The position numbers and the translations under genes are program-made. The notes under the pieces are model-generated. The model was not told where the DNA came from. It saw only the letters and a list, made by a program, of their open reading frames with translations, and made no database searches. Below are positions 17,177 through 26,768 of a DNA stretch of 64,000 nucleotides, piece by piece (the first letter of the stretch is position 1; each line of letters begins with the position of its first letter). Source of the DNA: JAFAZJ01 sp964437145 (GTDB lineage: Bacteria > Pseudomonadota > Alphaproteobacteria > Reyranellales > Reyranellaceae); assembly GCA_964437145.1 (NCBI GenBank), contig CAYTFW010000011.1, positions 3,681-67,680 on the forward strand, in the 5' to 3' direction.

Positions 17177-17995
17177 TCACGCTCCAGGCGCCGTCCGCCA
17201 AAGCCTGATCCGCACGAGCAGCGCGGCTGCCACAACGGCGAGGCCGGCGATCAGCACGATATGCGCCGGCCGCGGGAACAGCAGCGGGTCGAGGCTGGCC
17301 TCGACGATGCGCAGTGGCGGCACGCCCTTGCTGCCCCAATACCATAGCGCCTCGACGATCACCGTGAGGATCGGTGTAGCGATAGCGAGGCCGATCAGCA
17401 CCGGCGGTCGGTTGCGGATGTCGCGGGGCAGCAGGCGCCACAGCATCAGCCAGAGGAACAGGCCGGCGGCCATGACCGCGTCGGAGACATTGGCCTTGGA
17501 CTGCAGGAAGAAATGGATCAGCGCCAGCACGGCAAGCGGATAGACAAGATAGTGCAGGCGTTTCCAGTTGCGCCTGAGCTTGCGCTGCCAGCCGTCGGTC
17601 GAGGTGATCGACAATGCGATGAAGATCAGCACGGCCGCGAAGCCGATGGTGAGATAGAAGCGCTTGAGAATCTCCAGCGCGACCACGACCAGATTCCATT
17701 TCTGGTCGAAGACGTAGAGCGTGACGTGCAGCACGGCGTAGCCGGCGGCGGCCAGGCCGAGGCGGCGGCGCAGGGTGATCAGCGGTGGCCAGTCGAACAG
17801 CGCGCGCGCCGGCGTGATCGCCAAGGTGATCAGCAGGAAGGTGACGGCCCAGTCGCCGGTCCACAGCAGCGCCTCGGTGGTCGGTCGCGCGCCCATGCGG
17901 CCCATTTGCCAGCGCAGCGCCAGCTCGGCCGCCGGCAGCAGCGAGAGAACGACGACGGCGTGCTTGATCAGCGACAGGCGGGTTGCGGGCGACAC
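17177..17995 (-). CDS. msrQ: MsrQ/YedZ-like heme membrane protein (ferric reductase-like transmembrane domain)
   Basis: This 272-residue integral membrane protein has about six helices and the histidines expected to hold heme b (AVLHVTLYVF and LHYLVYPLAVLALIHFF). LRRRLGLAA and LRRNWKRLHYLVY resemble MsrQ, the membrane subunit that feeds electrons to the periplasmic methionine sulfoxide reductase MsrP. It is longer than usual at the C-terminus, with an extra hydrophobic segment. No msrP lies next to it. The start is a GTG. The symbol is given by similarity only. Confidence 0.78.
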   Translation of the reverse strand: MSPATRLSLIKHAVVVLSLLPAAELALRWQMGRMGARPTTEALLWTGDWAVTFLLITLAITPARALFDWPPLITLRRRLGLAAAGYAVLHVTLYVFDQKWNLVVVALEILKRFYLTIGFAAVLIFIALSITSTDGWQRKLRRNWKRLHYLVYPLAVLALIHFFLQSKANVSDAVMAAGLFLWLMLWRLLPRDIRNRPPVLIGLAIATPILTVIVEALWYWGSKGVPPLRIVEASLDPLLFPRPAHIVLIAGLAVVAAALLVRIRLWRTAPGA

Positions 17996-18042
17996 GGGTT
18001 CGAGTCTATCGCATCGTTTGCTCGCGTGCGCTCACACCGGCG

Positions 18043-18858
18043 TCAGGCGCCGGTGAAGACCGGCGCGCGCTTGGCGATGAAGGCGCGCACCGCCTCCTTG
18101 TGGTCCTCGGTCCGCTGGCCCTTGACCATGCGCTCGGCTTCCTGGTCGGCGGCCTCGCGATAGGGCACGTGCGGCGCGAGGTCGAGATTGTCCTTCATCA
18201 GGCCGAGCGCGATCGCCGGACCGGCCGCCAAGTCGCGCGCCATGGCGAAGGCGGCGGCGCCCAGCTCGGCATCGGGCACGACGCGGTTGACCAGGCCGAT
18301 GCGCTCGGCGCCGGCGGCGTCGAGCCGGGCGTTGGTGAACATCAGCTCGCGCGCCCGGCCGGTGCCGACCGGCCGTGTCAGCAGCCAGGCGATGCCGTAG
18401 TCGCCGCTCAGCGCCACGCGCGAATAGCCGGTGCTGACGAAGGCCGAGGCGGCGGCCAGCCGAATGTCGCAGCTCAGCGCCAGCGCCAGGCCGGCGCCGA
18501 CCGCCGGGCCGGGCAGCGCCGCGATGGTCGGCTTGCGCAGCGCCAGGATCGCGCCGGTCGAGGCCATCTGGCGGAACTTCAGGTCGGCGAGTCTCTCTTC
18601 TGGTGTCAGGGTCGTCTTGCGGTTCTCGCCCATGCCCTTGACGTCGCCGCCGGCGCAGAAGGCGTTACCGGCGCCGGTCAGCATGAGCGCGCGAACGGCG
18701 GGGTCTTCGCCCGCCAGCTTGATCATGGCGCGCAGCGCGGTGCTGAGCTCGACCGAGAGCGTGTTGCGCGCCTCGGGCCGGTTCAGGGTGACCACCAGGA
18801 CGCCCTCGCGCAGCGTCGCCAGCAATTGGCCGGTGCCGGTGTCGATCTGCCGTTCCAT
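18043..18858 (-). CDS. enoyl-CoA hydratase/isomerase family protein
   Basis: This 271-residue crotonase-fold protein has the oxyanion-hole blocks FCAGGDVKGM and PGPAVGAGLALALSCDIR. The active-site region reads STGYSRVALSGDYG, again without a standard glutamate pair, so the precise activity is open. ATG 18858 follows GGAGGC with good spacing. It stands alone and faces away from the lipoprotein gene across a 159-base gap that should hold both promoters. Confidence 0.87.
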   Translation of the reverse strand: MERQIDTGTGQLLATLREGVLVVTLNRPEARNTLSVELSTALRAMIKLAGEDPAVRALMLTGAGNAFCAGGDVKGMGENRKTTLTPEERLADLKFRQMASTGAILALRKPTIAALPGPAVGAGLALALSCDIRLAAASAFVSTGYSRVALSGDYGIAWLLTRPVGTGRARELMFTNARLDAAGAERIGLVNRVVPDAELGAAAFAMARDLAAGPAIALGLMKDNLDLAPHVPYREAADQEAERMVKGQRTEDHKEAVRAFIAKRAPVFTGA

Positions 18859-19017
18859 GTGCTCTGCCTCCGCGCTTTGGCGGCGGCATATCGGCATGCC
18901 GGCGGGGTCGTCGGCAAGGCCCCGCTGGGGCTAGCGGCGGTGGTGCCGCCCATGGCATGGTGCGCGGTGACGGCCCGACCGCTCGTAACGGCCGCGCCGC
19001 AGAGGAGGGGGTTTGCG

Positions 19018-19374
19018 ATGAAGACTGGGATGTTGCTGGGGTTGGTTCTGGGTACGCTCGCGCTGGGCGCTTGCACCGCCACCACCACCAAGCAGGCCGG
19101 CACACCGCTGGGCGGCGATCCTGAGCTGCGCCGCCAGAACTATGCCTGCGCCAACGGCGTGAACCTGATCGTCACCTTCGACCGCCGCGCGCAAACCGCG
19201 TCGGTGCAGACGGCGGCCAACGGCGCGTCAACGACGCTGTCACAGGTCCCATCGACTGGCGGCTTCTCCTACGCCAACGATACGCACTCGCTGCGCAGCT
19301 TCGAGACCACCGAGGTGATGTACGCGACCAGCCGCGCCGGCGCGCCGACCCGTTGCCGCCAGGCGGCCACCTAG
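19018..19374 (+). CDS. MliC-like lipoprotein (C-type lysozyme inhibitor fold)
   Basis: This 118-residue protein begins with a type II signal peptide with lipobox LALGAC (C19), so it is lipid-anchored. The rest follows the MliC/PliC pattern: YACANGVNLIVTFDRR, a short repeat, then STGGFSYANDTHSL...EVMYATSR, ending with a C near the terminus that would pair with the first cysteine. MliC proteins block host lysozyme in the periplasm or at the surface. The start has AGGAGGGG upstream. The match is by pattern and the protein is small, so confidence is moderate. Confidence 0.72.
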   Translation: MKTGMLLGLVLGTLALGACTATTTKQAGTPLGGDPELRRQNYACANGVNLIVTFDRRAQTASVQTAANGASTTLSQVPSTGGFSYANDTHSLRSFETTEVMYATSRAGAPTRCRQAAT

Positions 19375-19474
19375 TTCACTCCAGACGCAGCCCCGGCCTC
19401 GCGGGCGGCGGTCACCAGCGCGTGCCTTGCGCCGCCCCATCGCCCGCCTCATATGCCGGGCGATGGAGGACGGC

Positions 19475-19861
19475 ATGAGCGTTCAACTCAATCACACCAT
19501 CGTCTGGAGCCGCGACCAGAAGAAGGCGGCGGCGTTCCTCACCGACATCCTCGGCCTGCCACCGGCGACCCAGTTCAGCGTCTTCGACGTCGTCGAGCTC
19601 GGCAACGGCGTGTCGCTCGACTTCCATACCGATCCCGACAAGCTGGTGATGCAGCATTACGCCTTCCTGATCAGCGAGGCGGCGTTCGATGGCGTCTTCC
19701 AGCGCATCCAGGATCGCGCGCTGAGATACTGGGCCGACCCCGCGCGCAAGAAGGAAGGCGAGATCAACCGTCACGACGGCGGCCGGGGCATGTATTTCGA
19801 GAGTCCCGACGGTCACCTGCTCGAGGTGATAACGCGGCCCTACGGTAGCGGCCGCGCCTGA
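19475..19861 (+). CDS. VOC-family (glyoxalase/bleomycin resistance-like) protein
   Basis: This 128-residue single-module VOC protein has LNHTIVWSRDQKKAAAFLTDILGL at its start and YFESPDGHLLEVI at its end. H7 and the terminal glutamate sit at the usual metal-ligand positions. GGAGGA four bases before ATG 19475 favours that start over an upstream ATG. The substrate is unknown. It is convergent with nasA, only five bases apart. Confidence 0.84.
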   Translation: MSVQLNHTIVWSRDQKKAAAFLTDILGLPPATQFSVFDVVELGNGVSLDFHTDPDKLVMQHYAFLISEAAFDGVFQRIQDRALRYWADPARKKEGEINRHDGGRGMYFESPDGHLLEVITRPYGSGRA

Positions 19862-19866
19862 GGCGC

Positions 19867-22548
19867 TTATTCAGCGGCGAGCTTCGGCCGCGCCATCGAC
19901 AGCAGCGCGCGCAGCTCGGGCAGGCACGAGCCGCAATTGGTACCGGCCCTCGTGCGCTCGCCGATCGCCGCGGTCGTCGCGCAGCCATCGGCGATCGCCG
20001 CCTCGATGACGGTGCGGCCCACGGCGTGGCAGCTGCAGACCAGTGGTCCCTGGTCGACCGCCCGACCTGGCGCGCGCCCGCCCAGCAGCGAACGGCGTTC
20101 CTCGGGTGTGATCGCGCGTCGGCCGCATAGCGCGCTCAGCCACTCCCGCGCCGGCAAGCCGTCGCCATCGCGGGCGACGAAGGCGGCGAACTCGATGTGG
20201 CCACCGGCGATCGCGGCGGCGCGGAAGCGGCCGATGCCGGGATCGCGATACCGCTGCCACTCCGCACTTCCAGCCACGGCCATTCCCAACGCCTTGATGC
20301 GCATCCAGGCCTGTGGCGGCGCCTCGGCGCCGGCGATCTCGTAGCGCCAGTAATCCTCACCGCGCACCGCCACCCAATAGTCGAAGCCATCGAGCTCCAG
20401 CGGCCGGCGCGACAGCAGGAAGCCCTCCCAGCCGACGGCGACCGGCGTGACGCGCACGGGCGTCGCCTTCAGCTCGGGCTGGCCGGATAGCGGATCGGTC
20501 TCGGGGTTGACCGTCTCGTTGACGCGCGCGGTGCCCGACAGCACGGCTGTCCAGTGCATGGGTGCGAAGCAGGTGCCGGCGGGCTGATCGACCGTGACCC
20601 GCACGCGCAGTGTCGCGCGGCCCCAGCGGCTTTCGATGCGCGCCAGGCCGCCGTCGTGGACGTGCAGGCGCGCCGCGTCCGCCGGATTGAGCGCGAGCAA
20701 TGGTTCCGGTAGGTGATTCGCCAGGCGCGGCGCGCGGCCGGTGCGCGTCATCGTGTGCCATTGGTCGCGATAGCGGCCGGTGTTGAGCGACAGCGGATAG
20801 TCGGGGTCGGGCGCGTTGCGCGGTGGGCGTGGTGTCAGCGGCACCAGACGAGCGCGCCGGTCAGGCGTGAAGAAGCCGCCGTCGGCGAAGAGGCGTCGCG
20901 TCGGCTCCGCCTCGCCCTTGCGCCACGGCCAGAGGAAGGGCGTCATCGCCTCGTAGGCGGCGTCGCTGATGCTCGCCATCGCGCCGATGTCGAAATCGCG
21001 CCGGCCATCGTTCTCGAAGGCCGACAGCGCGGCGTGCTCGCGGAAGATGTCGGCCGGGCCGGCATAGGTGAACGCCTCGGCGCAGCCCATGCGGCGACCG
21101 ATCTCGCTGACCATCCACCAATCTGGCCGGGCGAGACCCGGTGCCGGCAGGAAACCGCGCTGGCGCGAGATGCGCCGCTCGGAATTGGTGACGGTGCCGC
21201 TCTTCTCGCCCCAGGCCATGGCCGGCAGCCGCACATGGGCCTGGCGCGCCGTGTCGGTGTCGCGCACGAACTCGCTGACCACGACCAGCTCCGCCGCTTT
21301 CAGGGCGCGCACGACCTGGGCGGCGTCGGGCAGGCTCACCGCCGGGTTGGTGGCCATCACCCAGACCGCCTTGATCTCGCCGGCCTCGACGGCGCGGAAG
21401 AAATCCACCGCCTTGTGGCCGGCCGATGTGGCGATGCGCGGCGCCTTCCAGAAGCGGCGCACACGATCGATGTCCCGCGGATCATCGTAGGTCATGTGCG
21501 CGGCGAGCTGGTTGGACAGCGCGCCGACCTCGCGGCCACCCATCGCGTTGGGCTGGCCGGTGACCGAGAACGGCCCCATGCCCGGCCTTCCGATGCGGCC
21601 GGTCAGCAGATGCGCGTTGATGATGGCGTTGACTTTGTCGGTGCCTGCTGAGGACTGGTTGACGCCTTGCGAGTAGACGGTGACCACGCGTTCGGTGCGC
21701 GCGAAGAGATCGTAGAAGGTCTGCAATGCGTCGATCGGCAAGCCGGTGAGCGCGGCGACAGCCGCGATATCCGGCGTGCTGGCGCGCGCGGCGGCGAGCG
21801 CGGCGTCCAGGCCGGTGGTGTGCGCGGCGGTCCAGTCGCGCGCCGTCGCCCCGGCAGCGTCGAGCGCCAGCAGCAGGCCGTTGAACAGCGCTACGTCGGA
21901 GCCAGCGGCGAGCGGCAGATGTAGGTCGGCGATGTCGCAGGTGGCGGTGCGGCGCGGATCGATCACCACGACTTTCAAGTCGGGCCGCTTCTCGCGCGCG
22001 GCGACGATGCGCTGGAACAGCACCGGATGACACCAGGCGAGGTTCGAGCCGGTGAGCACGATGAGATCGGCTTGCTCGAGATCCTCGTAGATGCCCGGCA
22101 CGGTGTCCGAGCCGAAGGCGCGGCGGTGGCCGGCGACTGACGATGCCATGCATAGCCGCGAATTGGTGTCGAGATGACGCGAGCCGATGAAGCCCTTCAG
22201 CAGCTTGTTGGCGACGTAGTAATCCTCGGTCAGCAACTGGCCGGAGACGTAGAAGCCGATCGAGTCGGGACCGTGCTGATCGATCAGCTGCGTGAGGCGG
22301 CGCGCGACATACTCGAGCGCTTCGTCCCAGCCGGTGGCGCGTCCGTCGATCTCGGGCGCCAGCAACCGGCCTTCCATACCCAGCGTCTCGCCCAACGCCG
22401 AGCCTTTGGAGCACAGCCGGCCGAGATTGGCGGGATGTTTCGGATCACCGGCGATACGCGCGCCGCCAGTACCGTCGGGCGTCGCCCAGATGCCGCAACC
22501 GACGCCGCAATAGGGACAGGTCGTGCAGACCGTCTCGGCGATCCGCAT
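19867..22548 (-). CDS. nasA: assimilatory nitrate reductase catalytic subunit with C-terminal [2Fe-2S] BFD domain
   Basis: This 893-residue cytoplasmic molybdoenzyme reduces nitrate to nitrite. An N-terminal [4Fe-4S] site (CTTCPYCGVGCG from residue 8, completed by LCSKG near residue 46) precedes the bis-MGD domains. The C-terminal bacterioferritin-associated ferredoxin-like domain carries four cysteines (VCSCHAVGRTV and NCGSCLPEL). This layout is that of NasA from proteobacteria. It is the last gene of the nasS-nrtABD-nasB-nasA transcript, two bases downstream of its flavoprotein partner. Confidence 0.95.
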   Translation of the reverse strand: MRIAETVCTTCPYCGVGCGIWATPDGTGGARIAGDPKHPANLGRLCSKGSALGETLGMEGRLLAPEIDGRATGWDEALEYVARRLTQLIDQHGPDSIGFYVSGQLLTEDYYVANKLLKGFIGSRHLDTNSRLCMASSVAGHRRAFGSDTVPGIYEDLEQADLIVLTGSNLAWCHPVLFQRIVAAREKRPDLKVVVIDPRRTATCDIADLHLPLAAGSDVALFNGLLLALDAAGATARDWTAAHTTGLDAALAAARASTPDIAAVAALTGLPIDALQTFYDLFARTERVVTVYSQGVNQSSAGTDKVNAIINAHLLTGRIGRPGMGPFSVTGQPNAMGGREVGALSNQLAAHMTYDDPRDIDRVRRFWKAPRIATSAGHKAVDFFRAVEAGEIKAVWVMATNPAVSLPDAAQVVRALKAAELVVVSEFVRDTDTARQAHVRLPAMAWGEKSGTVTNSERRISRQRGFLPAPGLARPDWWMVSEIGRRMGCAEAFTYAGPADIFREHAALSAFENDGRRDFDIGAMASISDAAYEAMTPFLWPWRKGEAEPTRRLFADGGFFTPDRRARLVPLTPRPPRNAPDPDYPLSLNTGRYRDQWHTMTRTGRAPRLANHLPEPLLALNPADAARLHVHDGGLARIESRWGRATLRVRVTVDQPAGTCFAPMHWTAVLSGTARVNETVNPETDPLSGQPELKATPVRVTPVAVGWEGFLLSRRPLELDGFDYWVAVRGEDYWRYEIAGAEAPPQAWMRIKALGMAVAGSAEWQRYRDPGIGRFRAAAIAGGHIEFAAFVARDGDGLPAREWLSALCGRRAITPEERRSLLGGRAPGRAVDQGPLVCSCHAVGRTVIEAAIADGCATTAAIGERTRAGTNCGSCLPELRALLSMARPKLAAE

Positions 22549-22550
22549 GG

Positions 22551-23762
22551 TCAGGCGGCGGCGCGGGCGAGGTGGCGGCCCAGCGCGACCGCTTCGCGCA
22601 GAGCCCCGACGGACCGGCCTTCGCGCATCAGGGCGAACAGCCAGCCGCCATCGCTCGAATCGCCGACGAGGATCGCGCCGACAACCTTATCGTCGCGCAG
22701 TATGACGCGGCGATAGAGCGCGTCCGAGGGATCGACATAGAGAAGGTCGTCATCGCTCGCGGCCACCTCGATCGCGCCGGCCGAGAACACCGAGACGCCG
22801 GCCACCTTCAGGTTGGTGCCGACGATCGAGCCAGGGTAACGCACGGACTCGCCAGCGAGATGGTGCGCCAGGATCGCCGCCTGCTCCCAGGCCGGCGCGA
22901 CCAGGCCGTAGGTCTGGCCCCGATGCTCAGCGCATTCGCCCAAAGCGAAGATCGCTGGATCGCTGGTGGTGAGCGTGTCGTCGACGATCACCCCGCGGCC
23001 GACGGCAAGGCCCGCCTCGCGGGCCAAGGCCACGTTGGGTCGGATGCCGACGGCCATGACGACGAGGTCGGCCGGCATGACGCCGCCATCGTGCAGTCGC
23101 ACACCGGTGACATGCGTGTCGCCTTCGATTGCGGCTGTGTTGGCCGACAACGCGAAGGCGATGCCGAGGCGTTCGAGCGCGTGGCGCAGATAGGCGCCGG
23201 CCTCGGCGTCGAGTTGGCGCTCCATGAGGTGGCCCATGAGGTGCACGACGGTGACCTCGAGGCCGCGACGGCGCAGGCCGAACGCGGCTTCGAGGCCGAG
23301 CAGCCCGCCGCCGATGACGACGGCGCGCTGCGCCGTCCGGCTCGCCGCGATCAGGCGGTCGACATCGGCGAGATCACGGAAGGTCATCACCTCGGGCAGG
23401 TTCGCGCCGGGCAGCGGCAGCAGGATGGGATCGGAACCGGTGGCAAGGACGAGGCGGTCGTAGGGGGTCTCGACGCCGCTGGCGTCGACCACCACGCGGC
23501 GATCGCGTTCGATGCGCGCGACCCGGTGACCGGCGTGGAACTCGATGCCGCGGGCAGTGAACCACGCGGCGTCGCTCTCCATGATCGCATCGGCGCCCTT
23601 GTCGCCCGAGAGCACGGCCGAGAGCAGGATGCGGTTGTAGTTCGCCCGGGGCTCGGCGCCGAGTACGGTAATCCCCCAACGCCCGGGTGCGCGCGCGTGC
23701 AGGCGCTCCAGCAGGCGGTGCGCCGCCATGCCGTTGCCGACGACGACCAGGCGCTCGCGCAT
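22551..23762 (-). CDS. FAD/NAD(P)H oxidoreductase, nitrate reductase electron-transfer subunit (NasB/NasC-like)
   Basis: This 403-residue flavoprotein resembles the N-terminal half of NirB. It has FAD-binding VVGNGMAAHRLLE at the start, an NAD(P)-binding VIGGGLLGLEAAFGL near residue 150, and VMAVGIRPN/ALGECAEH in the FAD region. It lacks the siroheme and BFD parts of NirB. Placed directly before nasA, it should supply NAD(P)H electrons to the nitrate reductase. Confidence 0.88.
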   Translation of the reverse strand: MRERLVVVGNGMAAHRLLERLHARAPGRWGITVLGAEPRANYNRILLSAVLSGDKGADAIMESDAAWFTARGIEFHAGHRVARIERDRRVVVDASGVETPYDRLVLATGSDPILLPLPGANLPEVMTFRDLADVDRLIAASRTAQRAVVIGGGLLGLEAAFGLRRRGLEVTVVHLMGHLMERQLDAEAGAYLRHALERLGIAFALSANTAAIEGDTHVTGVRLHDGGVMPADLVVMAVGIRPNVALAREAGLAVGRGVIVDDTLTTSDPAIFALGECAEHRGQTYGLVAPAWEQAAILAHHLAGESVRYPGSIVGTNLKVAGVSVFSAGAIEVAASDDDLLYVDPSDALYRRVILRDDKVVGAILVGDSSDGGWLFALMREGRSVGALREAVALGRHLARAAA

Positions 23763-23764
23763 GG

Positions 23765-24568
<804 letters not shown>

Positions 24569-24579
24569 GGCTTGCCTCC

Positions 24580-25479
24580 TCACGTCACGCTGGCGCCACG
24601 CGTGACGACGCTGCCGACCGCGCCGACCAGGCGGTCGAGCAGGAAGCCGACGATGCCGATATAGGCCAGGGCGACGACGATGTCGGACAGGCGCGAGGAG
24701 TTCCACGCGTCCCAGATGAAAAAGCCGATGCCGACACCGCCGGTCAGCATCTCGGCGGCGACGATGGCGAGCCACGACAGGCCTACGCCGATGCGCAGGC
24801 CGGTGAAGATGTAGGGCGCCGCCGACGGCACCATGATCTTGAGGAAGAACTCCACGGCGTTGAGCCGCAGCACCCGTGCGACGTTGCGGTAGTCCTCGGG
24901 GATGTTGCGGATGCCGACGGCGGTGTTGATGATCACCGGCCAGATCGCGGTGATGAAGATCACGAAGATCGCCGAGGGATTGGAGTCGCGGAAGGCGGCC
25001 AGCGAGATCGGCAGCCAGGCGAGCGGCGGCACGGTGCGCAGCACCTGGAAGATCGGATCCAGCCCGCGCATCGCCCACACCGACTGGCCGATCACGGCGC
25101 CGATAAGGATGCCGACGATCGCCGCCAGGCCGAAGCCGACGGCGACGCGCTGCAGCGAGGTCAGCACGCGCAGGCCCAGGCCGATATCCTGCGGCCCGGC
25201 GACGAAGAACGGATCGAGGATCAGATCCTTGGCGTCGCTCCAGACTTTCGACGGCGGCGGCAGGGTGGCGCCGGCGCCGCCGAAGGCGAGCTGCCAGATG
25301 CCCAGCAGCAGGCCTAGCACGATCGCCGGCGGGATCACCGAAGCCGCGATGCTCTTCAGCATGGGCACATAGCGCTCGCGCCAGTCGCGCCGAGGCGGCG
25401 CGAAGGCGACGACCTCGGCCGGTGCAGCGGCGGTCGGCAGGGACGCAACCGTATCGATCTTGGGAGCGGGCAAGGCCAT
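24580..25479 (-). CDS. nrtB: nitrate ABC transporter permease
   Basis: This 299-residue inner-membrane protein has a charged N-terminal extension and then about six helices. The cytoplasmic coupling motif EFFLKIMVPSAAPYIFTGLRIGVGLSW is characteristic of the BPD_transp_1 NrtB group. ATG 25479 with GAGGA upstream is preferred to the longer open frame. It is 11 bases from nrtA upstream and from nrtD downstream. Confidence 0.92.
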   Translation of the reverse strand: MALPAPKIDTVASLPTAAAPAEVVAFAPPRRDWRERYVPMLKSIAASVIPPAIVLGLLLGIWQLAFGGAGATLPPPSKVWSDAKDLILDPFFVAGPQDIGLGLRVLTSLQRVAVGFGLAAIVGILIGAVIGQSVWAMRGLDPIFQVLRTVPPLAWLPISLAAFRDSNPSAIFVIFITAIWPVIINTAVGIRNIPEDYRNVARVLRLNAVEFFLKIMVPSAAPYIFTGLRIGVGLSWLAIVAAEMLTGGVGIGFFIWDAWNSSRLSDIVVALAYIGIVGFLLDRLVGAVGSVVTRGASVT

Positions 25480-25490
25480 GGCTTGTGTCC

Positions 25491-26768
25491 TCAGGCGATA
25501 CGCTTGATGTCGAGGGCCTTGAGGTAGGCCATCGGATCGGCGGGATCGAAGACCTTGCCGTCGAAGAAGGTCTCCTTGCCGCGTGAGGACGTCGCGGGGA
25601 TGTCGCTGGCGGCGATACCCAGGGTCTTGGCGGCCTCGCGCCACAGATCGTCGCGGTTGACCTTGCCGACGAGCGCGTTGATGTCGGTGTTGGCGTCGAG
25701 CTTGCCCCAGCGCATGTCCTCGGCGACGAACCAGGCGTCGTGGCTGCGGAACGGGAAGGACGCGTGGTCCTGCCAGAACTTCATGAAATGCTTGGTACCC
25801 TTCTCGACTCGGCCGTGGCCGTAGTTGATGTCACCCCTGAGGCGGCCGATGATGTCCGCCACCGGCACGTTGAACCACTGGCGCTTGCCGACGATCGCCG
25901 CCAGCTCCGCCTTGTTGTCGGGCTTGTCGCACCATTGCTGCGCCTCCATCACGGCGGCGAGCAGCGCGCGCGCCGCGCGCGGATGCTTGTCGATCCACTC
26001 GGCGCGCATGCCCAGAGCCTTCTCGGGGTGCTTGAACCAGATCTCGCCCGTCGTGCAGGCGGTGAAGCCGATATTCTGGTTGACCAGCTGCTCGTTCCAC
26101 GGCTCGCCGACGCAGAACGCGTCCATGTTGCCGACCTTCATGTTCGCCACCATCTGCGGCGGCGGCACGACAATCGTCGAGACGTCCTTGTCGGGGTCGA
26201 TGCCGCCGGCGGCGAGCCAGTAGCGGATCCAAAGGTCGTGCGTGCCGCCGGGAAAGGTCATCGCCACCTTCACCTCCTTGCCGGCGGCGCGCTTGGCGGC
26301 GAAAGCGGCTTTCAGCGGCGAGGCGTCGGTGGTGACCTTTGCGTCCTTGTACTCGTTGGCGACCGAGATTCCCTGGGCGTCGAGGTTGAGCCGCGCCAGG
26401 ATGTGCATCGCCGTCGGCACGTTGTTCTGTGTCACCTTGCCGGTCGAGATCAGGTAGGGCATCGGCGTCAGGATGTGCGCGCCGTCGATGCCGTTCTTCT
26501 CCGAGCCCAGCACGATGTTGTCACGCGTGGCGCCCCACGACGCCTGCTTCAGCACCTCGACATCGGGCATGCCGTGCTTGGCGAAGAAGCCCTTTTCCTT
26601 GGCGATGACCAGCGGCGAAGCATCGATAAGCGCGATGTAGCCGAGCTTGGCGGTCTTGGTCTCAGGTCCCGCGCCCTGCGCGAAGGCGCCCGAGGGCAGC
26701 GCGGTACGCGCGGCGGACAGCAGCGCAGCGGTGGCGGAGAGCTTGAGCAGAGAACGACGAGTCGTCAT
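25491..26768 (-). CDS. nrtA: nitrate ABC transporter substrate-binding protein
   Basis: This 425-residue periplasmic protein binds nitrate/nitrite. Its N-terminus has a twin-arginine motif (TTRRSLLKLSATAAL) and a cleavage region near AFAQ. Family blocks include KLGYIALIDASPLVIAKEKGFF, FPGGTHDLWIRYWLAAGGIDP, VVPPPQMVANMKVGNMDAFCVGEPWN and FRSHDAWFVAEDMRWG. The next gene upstream, nasS, is a clear paralogue without a signal, and the two overlap by four bases. Confidence 0.94.
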   Translation of the reverse strand: MTTRRSLLKLSATAALLSAARTALPSGAFAQGAGPETKTAKLGYIALIDASPLVIAKEKGFFAKHGMPDVEVLKQASWGATRDNIVLGSEKNGIDGAHILTPMPYLISTGKVTQNNVPTAMHILARLNLDAQGISVANEYKDAKVTTDASPLKAAFAAKRAAGKEVKVAMTFPGGTHDLWIRYWLAAGGIDPDKDVSTIVVPPPQMVANMKVGNMDAFCVGEPWNEQLVNQNIGFTACTTGEIWFKHPEKALGMRAEWIDKHPRAARALLAAVMEAQQWCDKPDNKAELAAIVGKRQWFNVPVADIIGRLRGDINYGHGRVEKGTKHFMKFWQDHASFPFRSHDAWFVAEDMRWGKLDANTDINALVGKVNRDDLWREAAKTLGIAASDIPATSSRGKETFFDGKVFDPADPMAYLKALDIKRIA

